DNA from: S139-23 sp047639315
GTDB lineage: Bacteria > Planctomycetota > GCA-002687715 > DRQF01
Assembly: GCA_047639315.1 (NCBI GenBank)
Contig: JBLINQ010000004.1
Span: 15,563 to 79,562, forward strand
Length of the DNA: 64,000 nt
Direction of reading: 5' to 3'
Shown: piece after piece, positions 41,974 through 49,960 of the stretch
Position numbering within the stretch: position 1 is the first letter of the stretch
How the letters are laid out: the number at the start of each line of letters is the position of its first letter
Position numbers and translations under genes: made by a program
Notes under the pieces: model-generated
What the model saw: only the letters and a program-made list of their open reading frames with translations
What the model was told of the DNA's origin: nothing
Database searches by the model: none

Positions 41974-44730
41974 TTTCTCAGGCACCACGATCAAGAAGCC
42001 AACTGTGTAGATTCCCGCTGCCAGCCAAAAGACTTTGGTGAAACCAATTTCTTGGCTCAGCACGATGCACAAGACACTTGCCATCACACTCATGAACCCG
42101 TTGACTGCCCACGCCCATGGCACGAGAGCTTTACAATTGGCTTCTACTGCCCGCAGGCCAGTTGGGAATGCCGTACCAAGGGCCAAGCCCAGTGGTAGGA
42201 GCAGCAAGACGGACGTGATCACACGTAAGGTGAAGCTCGCTCCTAACATCGTTTCGAGTAAATACTGGAAGGCCAGGAGCTCGATGCCAATCGCAGCCAA
42301 GATGGCCACTAAGAGCAATAAGAAGACACCTCTCGTTGCGACTTTGATGCGTCCGGCTAAGAACGAGCCGAGTCCGGCGAAGCCGAGCAGAGAGCTCAAA
42401 ACAACGCTCAGTGCGTAAGTTGGGTGCCCCAAGAAAATCACCAATTTCTGCATCAAGGTGATCTCAATGAACATGAACCCTAAGCCTAATGAGGCAAAGT
42501 AGATCAAGTATCGCCAGCGTCCCGGAGTCGGAACACCATTGCGCTTCAGTCGTCTGATTGGCAAGAAGATCAAGAACATGGCCAAGAGACCAATCTGGAT
42601 CATCGAGACCGCCAACACGGCGTGACCAACAGGGAAGTCGGGGTGGTAGTTACTCTTGAACCCTTCCGCAAAGAGAAGGCTTTTGTCGTAGCTGAGGAGT
42701 GACGACCATTTGTAATAGTTGAAGAAGAACGGATTGTCATCGCGGCAGGGCTCCATTTCATATGGATAGCCGGCGATGAATCCGTCTCTGACTTTTGGAT
42801 CTCGCGAGAGGAGATCGGCGAAGTCGCGGCGCGACAGATTGAAGGACTCCATGTCCTTGCTTAGGTAGGTGCGCGATTCGCGAATGAACGTGCGTGCGAG
42901 CACCTTGGCGCGGGGGCGAAGGTTCTCCGGGAATGGGGTGATTAGCTCATCCAGGATGCTGTCATCGATAGCTCCTTCGTTCGTCGCTTTGTTCAGCGTT
43001 GCGTCGGCTAGAGCCATCGCAACTCCGTCGATATCGAAGTTCTTGTCGAGTTCAGGGATATGCAATCGAAGAGCTTGTTTGATGTAATTCGAAACGGCGT
43101 CAGGGCTGGTCGCAACAGAGTCGAATTTGGCATCTGCCGGCATCAGTGGATCGTAAATCAAGCCGCCGAACTGATTCTTCAAGGCAAAGGAATAGAGCGC
43201 CTCGATCTCGGTCCTTGTGAATGGCGTCTTCTTGATCATGGTCGAGGCCCAGTCGCGACCGCGGAACACGCAGATGTGCGACGATGGGTCTTCGACCCCG
43301 AGTTCTTCCAGGGCTAACCGTGCGATTCCCGCGAGGCGAAGAGTCTCGCGTGGTTTCTTGGGGTAGCTCAAGATGAATCTGGAGTAGTTGATCACGCCAC
43401 CGTCGGTGAGGTGATTGAAGAACTCTTGGACGGCTTCGACAGTATAGAGGTAACTCTCGGATAAGGTGTAGGCACCCGTACTGAGCGCGGTAAAGGAATC
43501 AACGCCGCTCATTTGAATGACATCAAACTTCTTCTCGCTATGACGCATGTAACTGCGCCCTTCACCGTAAACGAGATTGATGCGGTCGGAATACTCATGA
43601 GCTCCGGGACGGAATAGGCCGTCGAGGTACTCATCAAAATCTTCGGTGACCATCCGATGCATCGCAGGGTTGATCTCAACCGCCGTCACTTCTTTGGCGT
43701 TGTAGGCCAACGACATCATGATGTCGACGCCACCACCGACGCCAATGACGAGAACTTCTGGCTCTTTCTGACCGCTTGCCTCGCGCGCAACAAATCCTGT
43801 GGCTGCTTGAGTGTCACGTAAGAATGGGAACTTCTTAAGATCACCGGCACCACCATAAAGCATGGTCGGTGCGGTTCCGTCTTGCGTCACAAAGCGCGCT
43901 TGGATGCGCTCGATCGTAGTCAGAGAGAATTCGCCGCCTTGGATCGGCAGGGCAGGGTAGGGGAAGCTGACTTCGACTTCGGCGGTGGCGCTGGGCAAGC
44001 GCGTCATCACCCCAGTCTTGCTGATCGCAGTCATTTCCTTGTCAGGTGCAAAGGGAACTTCCCAGGTCATCGAGGGAATCTTGAGCGCAGGTGCCCCACC
44101 CAAGAAACCAATGGCGAACCAAGCAGCAACGACGAATCCAAGTGCTGGCAAGATCCGACGCCGAAGCGGAAGGCCCAATGAGAAGATGAGCGCGGCAACT
44201 GTAGAGAAAGCGCCAACCAAGATGATGGTCGTTTCGGCCCCTAATTTTCCGAGGAGCAGAGCACTCACACCGCCACCCAGAGCCGAACCGGCAAGATCAG
44301 CGAAGTAAATGCGATTGACGTGTTTGGTGAGGGACATCAGCGCAACGCCGATTGCCAAGCCACCAAAGAGCATAGGCACACTGATCAGGATGTAAAACAG
44401 AAGTAGGGCAATGAGATTCTTAGGCTGATCCAAGAGATGAAGCGTGTCGATTCGGATCAGAGTTACGAAGCAGAATGACAGCGTCGAAGATAAGGCAAAC
44501 AGCAGGGAGTAATTCGATAATTTCGCAGCTGTGGGCTGGGATTCGTCGATTTTTTGACCTGTGAGGATGCTGCCTGCCGCTCCGAATCCCAAAAGCGCAA
44601 TGGAAACCACCATATAAGTAAAGTGGTGCCACATCATGATGGCGAAGACGCGAGTCAGAGCAATTTCATAGAGAATGATCGATGCACCTAGGACAAAGAC
44701 GCCCGCGCATGTAGTTTTGAGATTGTTCAT
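41896..44730 (-). CDS. Large membrane protein with spermidine-synthase-like (SAM) domain
   Basis: From the ATG at 44730 it has 944 residues (a GTG at 44769 is an alternative). Many N-terminal transmembrane helices (about residues 10-210) resemble the spermidine-synthase-like membrane family; the first is LKTTCAGVFVLGASIILYEIALT. The soluble middle part has the Rossmann motifs VLVIGVGGGVDIMMS and VTAVEINPAM, then VYGEGRSYM and FDVIQMSG, typical of aminopropyltransferase-like folds. A second set of about six helices ends the protein. It may not make spermidine; such large fused proteins are of unknown substrate. The gene converges with lgt and overlaps it by 78 bases. Confidence 0.83.
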   Translation of the reverse strand: MNNLKTTCAGVFVLGASIILYEIALTRVFAIMMWHHFTYMVVSIALLGFGAAGSILTGQKIDESQPTAAKLSNYSLLFALSSTLSFCFVTLIRIDTLHLLDQPKNLIALLLFYILISVPMLFGGLAIGVALMSLTKHVNRIYFADLAGSALGGGVSALLLGKLGAETTIILVGAFSTVAALIFSLGLPLRRRILPALGFVVAAWFAIGFLGGAPALKIPSMTWEVPFAPDKEMTAISKTGVMTRLPSATAEVEVSFPYPALPIQGGEFSLTTIERIQARFVTQDGTAPTMLYGGAGDLKKFPFLRDTQAATGFVAREASGQKEPEVLVIGVGGGVDIMMSLAYNAKEVTAVEINPAMHRMVTEDFDEYLDGLFRPGAHEYSDRINLVYGEGRSYMRHSEKKFDVIQMSGVDSFTALSTGAYTLSESYLYTVEAVQEFFNHLTDGGVINYSRFILSYPKKPRETLRLAGIARLALEELGVEDPSSHICVFRGRDWASTMIKKTPFTRTEIEALYSFALKNQFGGLIYDPLMPADAKFDSVATSPDAVSNYIKQALRLHIPELDKNFDIDGVAMALADATLNKATNEGAIDDSILDELITPFPENLRPRAKVLARTFIRESRTYLSKDMESFNLSRRDFADLLSRDPKVRDGFIAGYPYEMEPCRDDNPFFFNYYKWSSLLSYDKSLLFAEGFKSNYHPDFPVGHAVLAVSMIQIGLLAMFLIFLPIRRLKRNGVPTPGRWRYLIYFASLGLGFMFIEITLMQKLVIFLGHPTYALSVVLSSLLGFAGLGSFLAGRIKVATRGVFLLLLVAILAAIGIELLAFQYLLETMLGASFTLRVITSVLLLLPLGLALGTAFPTGLRAVEANCKALVPWAWAVNGFMSVMASVLCIVLSQEIGFTKVFWLAAGIYTVGFLIVVPEKSGRRSASREAVNTDADQDHQEGNED

Positions 44731-44842
44731 GTTTAGGTGAGACGCTTCATTATCATTCGAAGAAAACACTGACGAACGCCGTCAATGGGGTTGTTCGGAA
44801 GTCTGACAATAGCAGAATAGCCTGTTCTTTCCATGTCTACGA

Positions 44843-45388
44843 TTGAGTCACCACGTGTCCAACGAAAAGCCAAGAAATGACCTGCAGCGCCGAGCGATCG
44901 AAGACTTAGTCCGCATCGAGGCCGAGGTTGGCAAGCTCCTACCATTGACGCATGAAGCTCTGCTTCGACCTGCGACAAATGGTGCCTGGAGTCCTTCCGA
45001 GTTTGGACTTCACATTGTCCTAACCCTTGAAGATTGCTGCGTCCGATTTCAACAGGCCTTGTCCGATTCATCGATCCAATCACTCCAACCAACATGGACT
45101 CAAAAAATGGCGCAGAAAGCGGTTTTGGTCACGTTCCGATTTCCGACTGGCAAACAGGCTGATCCTGGTGTCACGCCACAAATCATGCTCGACCGCGAGA
45201 CAATTCTGCACCGACTCATTTCGTCGAGAGATTCGCTTCTTGATCTTGAAAGGAAATTGCAACGGGGCGATTCTCAGCCCTTTGTTGCCCACCCGATTCT
45301 GGGTCCGATGAGCTTTTATTCATGGATTCGAGTCCTCTTGATTCACCTGCTTCACCATAAACTGTTGATGTCAAAGGGCTTGGGGTAA
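44843..45388 (+). CDS. DinB-like (DUF1569-type) metal-binding family protein
   Basis: A 181-residue soluble protein (TTG at 44843; a GTG at 44855 is possible). It has the four-helix pattern of DinB-like proteins: RRAIEDLVRIEAEVGKLL, then NGAWSPSEFGLHIVLTLED with one His, and the C-terminal IRVLLIHLLHHKLLMSKGLG with two or three His for the metal site. Such proteins bind divalent metal, and some are thiol-dependent transferases; the function here is unknown. The gene is alone between the membrane-protein promoter region and the signalling genes. Confidence 0.68.
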   Translation: MSHHVSNEKPRNDLQRRAIEDLVRIEAEVGKLLPLTHEALLRPATNGAWSPSEFGLHIVLTLEDCCVRFQQALSDSSIQSLQPTWTQKMAQKAVLVTFRFPTGKQADPGVTPQIMLDRETILHRLISSRDSLLDLERKLQRGDSQPFVAHPILGPMSFYSWIRVLLIHLLHHKLLMSKGLG

Positions 45389-45488
45389 ATATCCTGAGCA
45401 TGAATAGTCCTGACCTTTGGCTTGACCCATAGCCCTTGCGGGTTGACAATGATTATTGCGGTTAGGCCTCAGAACTGGAGGATTGGTC

Positions 45489-45878
45489 ATGAAACGACCT
45501 CAAGTCCTAATATTGGCAGAAAACAACTTTCATCGGCGCTTGATGAGTGACGTGGTTTGCTGCAACGAGATGCGAGCAGTTTCTTCAGATCGATTTGAAT
45601 GGGTCGATCGGGTTGAAAATGGCGCATTCAAAGCTGATGTTGTAGTGATCGACTGCGGCATGGGAGCTAAGGAAGTTGCCAACGCAGTGACACGTTTGCA
45701 GGCGTTGCCGGAATCAATTCGGCCAAGCGTCATTGGCTGGGCACGAGAGAATGACAATAACCACGGCGCACCAACCCCGGCTCTTGAGAGCCAGATCGAA
45801 TTTCCTCTGGATGTCGGATGCTTTGCCCGACTGGTCAAGGAACACGCACAAGCACGTATTCTTGCCGAATCGCTCTAA
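45489..45878 (+). CDS. Small receiver-like (pseudo-response-regulator) protein
   Basis: A 129-residue protein (ATG at 45489 with GGAGG upstream, so better than the earlier ATG in frame). The fold looks like a CheY-type receiver: VLILAENNFHRRLMSDVV, then DVVVIDCGMGAKEVA, then PSVIGWARE and FPLDVGCFARLVKEH. The phosphorylatable aspartate is present in VVVIDCGM, but the acidic pair at strand 1 is E-N rather than D-D, and the conserved lysine near strand 5 is leucine. It may be phosphorylation-poor. It lies just before the histidine kinase gene (30 bases) and is probably its partner or decoy. Confidence 0.68.
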   Translation: MKRPQVLILAENNFHRRLMSDVVCCNEMRAVSSDRFEWVDRVENGAFKADVVVIDCGMGAKEVANAVTRLQALPESIRPSVIGWARENDNNHGAPTPALESQIEFPLDVGCFARLVKEHAQARILAESL

Positions 45879-45908
45879 GTGTCTATCGCTGCCGAGGGCA
45901 ACCTAATC

Positions 45909-47486
45909 ATGAGAATTAGTTTGCTTAACGGCAGTGACAACCCAGCGCCATATCAGGCCATCTTGGAAGCTTCGGGGCATCAGGTCACGGCTTATGCCTC
46001 GGTTGCGGGCGATTTTCCTAATCTGACCGGTAATCCGGATGTCTTGATTTGGAATTTCTCTGCCGACAAGGACAAATTGGCACGGGAATTTTCCGATTTT
46101 GCTCTCGTGTGCAAGGATCATTCATCACCGACGATTGCCATCGTTCCTCTAGTCTTAGATACGCTGGAGCAGGCCACTCAGACCAGTGGTGTTGAACATG
46201 TCCTGCGCCAGCCGACATCAACCCAAGACTTGGCGAGTGCACTGGCCCGCACAAACTTCGAGTATGATTCTGCGTCCCTCTCTGAGAAGTCTCTGCCTCT
46301 GATTCTTGTCGTCGGCAATGACCAAGACCTATTGAGCCGTCTCAATTCTACTCCCTTGGATGGCGTGGCTACTTGCGTTCACTGCCATGATGTCGAGCAG
46401 GCAGTTTTTCGATGCAAACAGCTCTCATTTGACTGTGTGATATTTTGCGATCCTGCGGCCACGATTCCATTTCATGAATATCGACTGGCGCTTCAACCTG
46501 TCTTGGGGAATGTCGGTCTTATCGGTTTTCTTGATCCCATAGTAGACGGTCACAATCGTTCATTGCCAAGTGGGCTTTCGTGGATTGACACACGAGGCGA
46601 CGGCGCTCACCTTCTACAAGTCGTGAGCAATGTCCTTGAAGATCGCAGTCGTTCTGTGCGTCGCAAGGAACTCGATTTTGAGATCGTCGGCAAGCAACAA
46701 GAATTGCAGCGGGTCAATGCCATGCTGCGAACGATCAACAAAGCATTCCATGACACCAACATTCGCTTGGAGCGAGAAGGCCATACGAAAGACCAAATGA
46801 TTGGAGTTGCTGCCCATGAACTCAAGAGCCCGTTGGCGGCCATGTCAGGAGCCCTTGATTTCCTTTGCGATGATCTCTCGCGGTATGACGGGGATGATCG
46901 CAAACTGCTTGAGTTATTGAAGCGCAACAACCAGCGAATGATCAAACTCGTCGAAAATGTCCTCGATCTTTCACGCGTAGAGGCGAGACGAATCACGCTG
47001 CATCCAACTTCATGCCCTCCGACCTCTGTGGTCGAACATGCAATCGAAGAAGTTGCGATGCGGGCTCAGCAGAAGGGGATCCAGTTTGAGCTCCTTGATA
47101 ATCCAGATCTCACCGAATGGTGGGTTGATGTTGGGACCGTCGAGCAAATGCTCGTGAATCTTCTCGACAATGCCGTCAAATTTTCACCACGAGATGGCAT
47201 CATCAAGGTGATGATTCGCGCGGTTGGTTCTGAGATTCACTTTGTGGTGGCAGACCAAGGACCAGGTATTCCACCCCCGGAGCGGGCCCTCGTCTTTGAG
47301 CGCTTTCATCATCGATCCAGGGGCGATGATCCTCACTCGGGTGGCTCGGGATTGGGGTTGACGATTACCAAGGCATTGGCCGAATTCCTCTCAGGACGCG
47401 TTACTTTGGGTGAGAGCCCAACAGGTGGCGCCTTGTTTACCATCTCTCTGCCGTTCATTTCATCACCGGTTGAAGCGGACGATTGA
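45909..47486 (+). CDS. Soluble histidine kinase with two degenerate receiver-like domains
   Basis: From the ATG at 45909, with GAGGG upstream, it has 525 residues and no transmembrane segment. Two receiver-like units fill residues ~1-120 and ~127-235, but both lack the phospho-acceptor: the equivalent spots read VLIWNFSAD and VIFCDPAAT. A coiled-coil (about 240-290) leads to HisKA with H303 in GVAAHELKSPLAAM. The HATPase domain has NLLDNAVKFSPRDG, VADQGPGIPPPE and GSGLGLTITKALAEF. It can be expected to autophosphorylate H303 in the cytoplasm; the partner may be the small receiver protein upstream. The input is unknown. Confidence 0.85.
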   Translation: MRISLLNGSDNPAPYQAILEASGHQVTAYASVAGDFPNLTGNPDVLIWNFSADKDKLAREFSDFALVCKDHSSPTIAIVPLVLDTLEQATQTSGVEHVLRQPTSTQDLASALARTNFEYDSASLSEKSLPLILVVGNDQDLLSRLNSTPLDGVATCVHCHDVEQAVFRCKQLSFDCVIFCDPAATIPFHEYRLALQPVLGNVGLIGFLDPIVDGHNRSLPSGLSWIDTRGDGAHLLQVVSNVLEDRSRSVRRKELDFEIVGKQQELQRVNAMLRTINKAFHDTNIRLEREGHTKDQMIGVAAHELKSPLAAMSGALDFLCDDLSRYDGDDRKLLELLKRNNQRMIKLVENVLDLSRVEARRITLHPTSCPPTSVVEHAIEEVAMRAQQKGIQFELLDNPDLTEWWVDVGTVEQMLVNLLDNAVKFSPRDGIIKVMIRAVGSEIHFVVADQGPGIPPPERALVFERFHHRSRGDDPHSGGSGLGLTITKALAEFLSGRVTLGESPTGGALFTISLPFISSPVEADD

Positions 47487-47562
47487 GCCACATGCGTCTA
47501 AACCGGCCCTCCGCTTGGCTTCGTGGCTCTTGTCCCTGGAATAGTTAGGCTCTGTGTAAGGG

Positions 47563-47576
47563 TGTCACGCGTGACA
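47563..47576. promoter_or_regulatory. 14-bp perfect palindrome upstream of lipoprotein-mutY genes
   Basis: TGTCACGCGTGACA reads the same on both strands and lies 34 bases before the start at 47611. It has the look of a dimer operator near a promoter, but no clear -10/-35 pair was assigned. Confidence 0.4.
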
Positions 47577-47610
47577 GCCAATCCTGGTCATCTCGTCAGA
47601 GGGGAAACCT

Positions 47611-48165
47611 ATGTCTGCTGGTCAACTTAGAGCCATTTCTCTTGTTTGTATTTTGCTCGTTGGAGTGTCATGCGAATCCGCATCCGATGGCGACACAGAC
47701 CGAGGGTTCGGAGACCAAGTGTTTTCGTTGGCTGAAACACACCCAGAAGCGCAGACCACACAAGGTTGGCTCAATCCTAAGACCTTGCAGATCGAAGTGG
47801 CGAGTCTGAAGCCCGAAGCCACCGACATGGTTATCGAAGGACTTCTGATTGGCTGGCGTTTTGTCGCCTTGAGCAATGTCAAAGGTCAGATTCAACAACC
47901 TCCCGTTTTACCACGTTGTCGCCGGGTTTGGATGGTGTTGGAAGATCGAAGCATTGTTGAGCAAGAAGATAGCAGTACGCCTGATCGCACCTACCTTTCA
48001 GGTTTCTTGGATCCAGAGACAAGCCTCTTCTATCCCGAGTCAGCGCAGATTACACGTGTGGTTGCAAAACCTGTGGCCGAGCCGAATTCAGATACTCCGG
48101 AAGAACCCATGGTTGAGCCAGTCGTTGTCGATCCCGCTGAATCAAACACCGAGTCCGGTGAATGA
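47611..48165 (+). CDS. Probable lipoprotein/exported protein, unknown function
   Basis: A 184-residue protein with a hydrophobic N-terminus and a cysteine at VCILLVGVSC; this is a weak lipobox, as Gly sits at -3. After it comes a soluble domain (NPKTLQIEVASLKPEATDMVIEG) and a Pro/Glu-rich C-terminus. No family was recognised. The stop overlaps the mutY start as ATGA, which suggests co-translation. A palindrome lies upstream. Confidence 0.6.
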   Translation: MSAGQLRAISLVCILLVGVSCESASDGDTDRGFGDQVFSLAETHPEAQTTQGWLNPKTLQIEVASLKPEATDMVIEGLLIGWRFVALSNVKGQIQQPPVLPRCRRVWMVLEDRSIVEQEDSSTPDRTYLSGFLDPETSLFYPESAQITRVVAKPVAEPNSDTPEEPMVEPVVVDPAESNTESGE

Positions 48166-49262
48166 CGACGGGTTCTCCCACCCCAGTATTCCAAGTTCAC
48201 GAACTCGCTCAGGTCGGCAAGAAACTTCTCGCATGGTATGAGGAGAACAAGCGAGTTCTCCCGTGGCGAGATCGGGCGGACGAAGATCCCTATGCCATTT
48301 GGGTGTCCGAGATCATGCTCCAACAAACTACGGTTGGTGCAGTATTTGCGCGCTATGAGCCTTTTCTAAAGAGATTCCCGACAGTCCAGCATCTGGCTAA
48401 GGCCACTGAGGAAGATGTCCTCGCAGAATTGCAAGGCATGGGTTACTACCGCCGCTTTCGAGCCATGAAACGTGCTGCCGAGTTCATCGTCGACTCCTTA
48501 GAAGGTACCCTCCCCACAGATTTCAAAACGTGGTTAGCCCTTCCTGGTATCGGTGAGTATACCGCTGGGGCCATCCTCAGTATTGCGTACAACAAAGCTC
48601 AACCGGCTGTTGACGGCAATGTTGTTCGGGTCCTTACGCGCCTCCTTGCTTTGCCAGGCATTCATGAAACTCCCGTGGCGAAGCGTAAACTTGGACAAGT
48701 CGTCTTGTCCATGATTCCGAAGAATCGAGCCTCCTGTTTTAATCAGGGCCTCTTCGATCTCGGTGCCACGATTTGCTTGCCAAGTCAGCCGCTTTGCAGT
48801 GAATGTCCAATCTCATCGTGGTGCAAAGCACGAGAGCGGAATGAAATTTCTCTTTATCCCGAGAAGCCAAAAAAGAAGAAGATGGTCGACGTCACCGTCG
48901 CTGTTCTTTTGTGCCGACGCGGTGAAGATATCTTCATGTGGCGCCGACCAAAGGGCGCCAGCCGCATGCCCGGTTTTCGTGAGATGCCAGAAATGTGGTT
49001 GGATGAGAATAACGCCGATCCGCAATCTGCATTGCAAGCTGTCGTTTCTGAACGACTGGGCTTTGCCGTCAAGTTTGGCGATGAGGTCGCACGATGCAAG
49101 CACAGCATCACTCATCACAAGCTGACCTGCCGCCTTTTCGAAGGACAGATTACTCAGAAGAAACTTACTGACGGCGAATGGGTCAACCCAAACAACCTGA
49201 CCGACACTCCAACCTCCACGATTACGAAGAAGCTTCTAAAGCAAGTCCTTCGGGATGAGTGA
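48162..49262 (+). CDS. mutY: A/G-specific adenine DNA glycosylase
   Basis: The protein has 366 residues. The glycosylase core has LPWRD near residues 33-37, SEIMLQQTTV with catalytic glutamate E50, the helix-hairpin-helix LPGIGEYTAGAI, and PAVDGNVVRV with the conserved aspartate. The iron-sulfur site is CLPSQPLCSECPISSWC (about 205-221). The C-terminal NUDIX-like domain starts VTVAVLLCRRGED. It removes adenine mispaired with 8-oxoguanine to prevent G-to-T mutations. Its start overlaps the lipoprotein gene (ATGA). The 3' end overlaps the convergent pentapeptide-repeat gene by 41 bases. Confidence 0.94.
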   Translation: MTTGSPTPVFQVHELAQVGKKLLAWYEENKRVLPWRDRADEDPYAIWVSEIMLQQTTVGAVFARYEPFLKRFPTVQHLAKATEEDVLAELQGMGYYRRFRAMKRAAEFIVDSLEGTLPTDFKTWLALPGIGEYTAGAILSIAYNKAQPAVDGNVVRVLTRLLALPGIHETPVAKRKLGQVVLSMIPKNRASCFNQGLFDLGATICLPSQPLCSECPISSWCKARERNEISLYPEKPKKKKMVDVTVAVLLCRRGEDIFMWRRPKGASRMPGFREMPEMWLDENNADPQSALQAVVSERLGFAVKFGDEVARCKHSITHHKLTCRLFEGQITQKKLTDGEWVNPNNLTDTPTSTITKKLLKQVLRDE

Positions 49263-49785
49263 AAGGGAGTTGAAGGTCGTGGGCACAGCCCAAGTGCTCA
49301 AGCACACAGGCGATGATCTCCTCCATTGTCCAGATTGAAGAGGGCGGAGCCCAGTCACTTCCCTGGTGCCAAGTCTTAGATCCCCATTCATAGAGCAATG
49401 GTCGAACTGCCGCGCTTTCGTAGGGACAAGACAAGCATTGGGAGTTCCGATTGGGCCCGACAAAGCGCGTCATGACCAACTGAAAGTCAAAGGCTCGAAT
49501 TTGATTGACGATGTTGAGGGGCAATTGTCTGGGAATCCAAATCTCAACGATGCGTGTCATTTCAATTCGACAGCCTTCTAAGTTGGCACGGTCCAATCGC
49601 GCTCCAAATAAGTCAGTACCGCGTAAGTCGGCATCTCGAAGGTCTGCGCTTCGCAAGTCAGCCCCCTGAAGATCGTGACCTCGGAGGTTACGTCCACGGA
49701 GGTCTTGGTGACGCAAATCTGGCCCTGGACGGGCGACCGAGTCTGTCTTTTCACTCCGAAAAGGTGGCGTATTTTTATTTGGCAT
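49222..49785 (-). CDS. Pentapeptide-repeat protein
   Basis: Starting at ATG 49785 the protein has 187 residues. The repeat region covers about residues 22-75 and shows the A(D/N)LxX pattern: DLRHQDLRGRNLRGHDL, GADLRSADLRDADL, and so on, folding into a right-handed quadrilateral beta-helix. The second half (about 76-187) is an unrecognised domain with CLSCPYESAA. Pentapeptide-repeat proteins can mimic DNA (gyrase protection) or be structural; the role here is unknown. A promoter with dense inverted repeats is just upstream (49866-49904), so the gene is probably regulated. It converges with mutY. Confidence 0.8.
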   Translation of the reverse strand: MPNKNTPPFRSEKTDSVARPGPDLRHQDLRGRNLRGHDLQGADLRSADLRDADLRGTDLFGARLDRANLEGCRIEMTRIVEIWIPRQLPLNIVNQIRAFDFQLVMTRFVGPNRNSQCLSCPYESAAVRPLLYEWGSKTWHQGSDWAPPSSIWTMEEIIACVLEHLGCAHDLQLPFTHPEGLALEASS

Positions 49786-49865
49786 GGTGATTCCCATTGG
49801 CGTCCAGACGCATCTGGACGTTTTCTCTTTCACAACGATGTCATTAACCGGGCTCTCTATGCGCT

Positions 49866-49904
49866 GCACTCTACAGTGCTGCACTGCACTGTCAAGTGCA
49901 GTGC
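49866..49904 (-). promoter_or_regulatory. Promoter of the pentapeptide-repeat gene overlain by six GCACT/AGTGC boxes
   Basis: On the minus strand TTGACA (complement of 49890-49895) and TAGAGT (complement of 49868-49873) are spaced by 16 bases. The pentamer GCACT or its complement AGTGC occurs six times in 39 bases: GCACT 49866-49870, AGTGC 49875-49879, GCACT 49881-49885, GCACT 49886-49890, AGTGC 49895-49899 and AGTGC 49900-49904. These form a perfect 10-bp-arm palindrome (49881-49904, 4-nt centre) and two smaller ones. It probably binds a repressor or activator across -35 and -10. Confidence 0.6.
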
Positions 49905-49960
49905 TTTCGATTTAGAGAAAAGACGGTGCCTTAAAGTCACGCTATAGCAGGAGATCGGCG

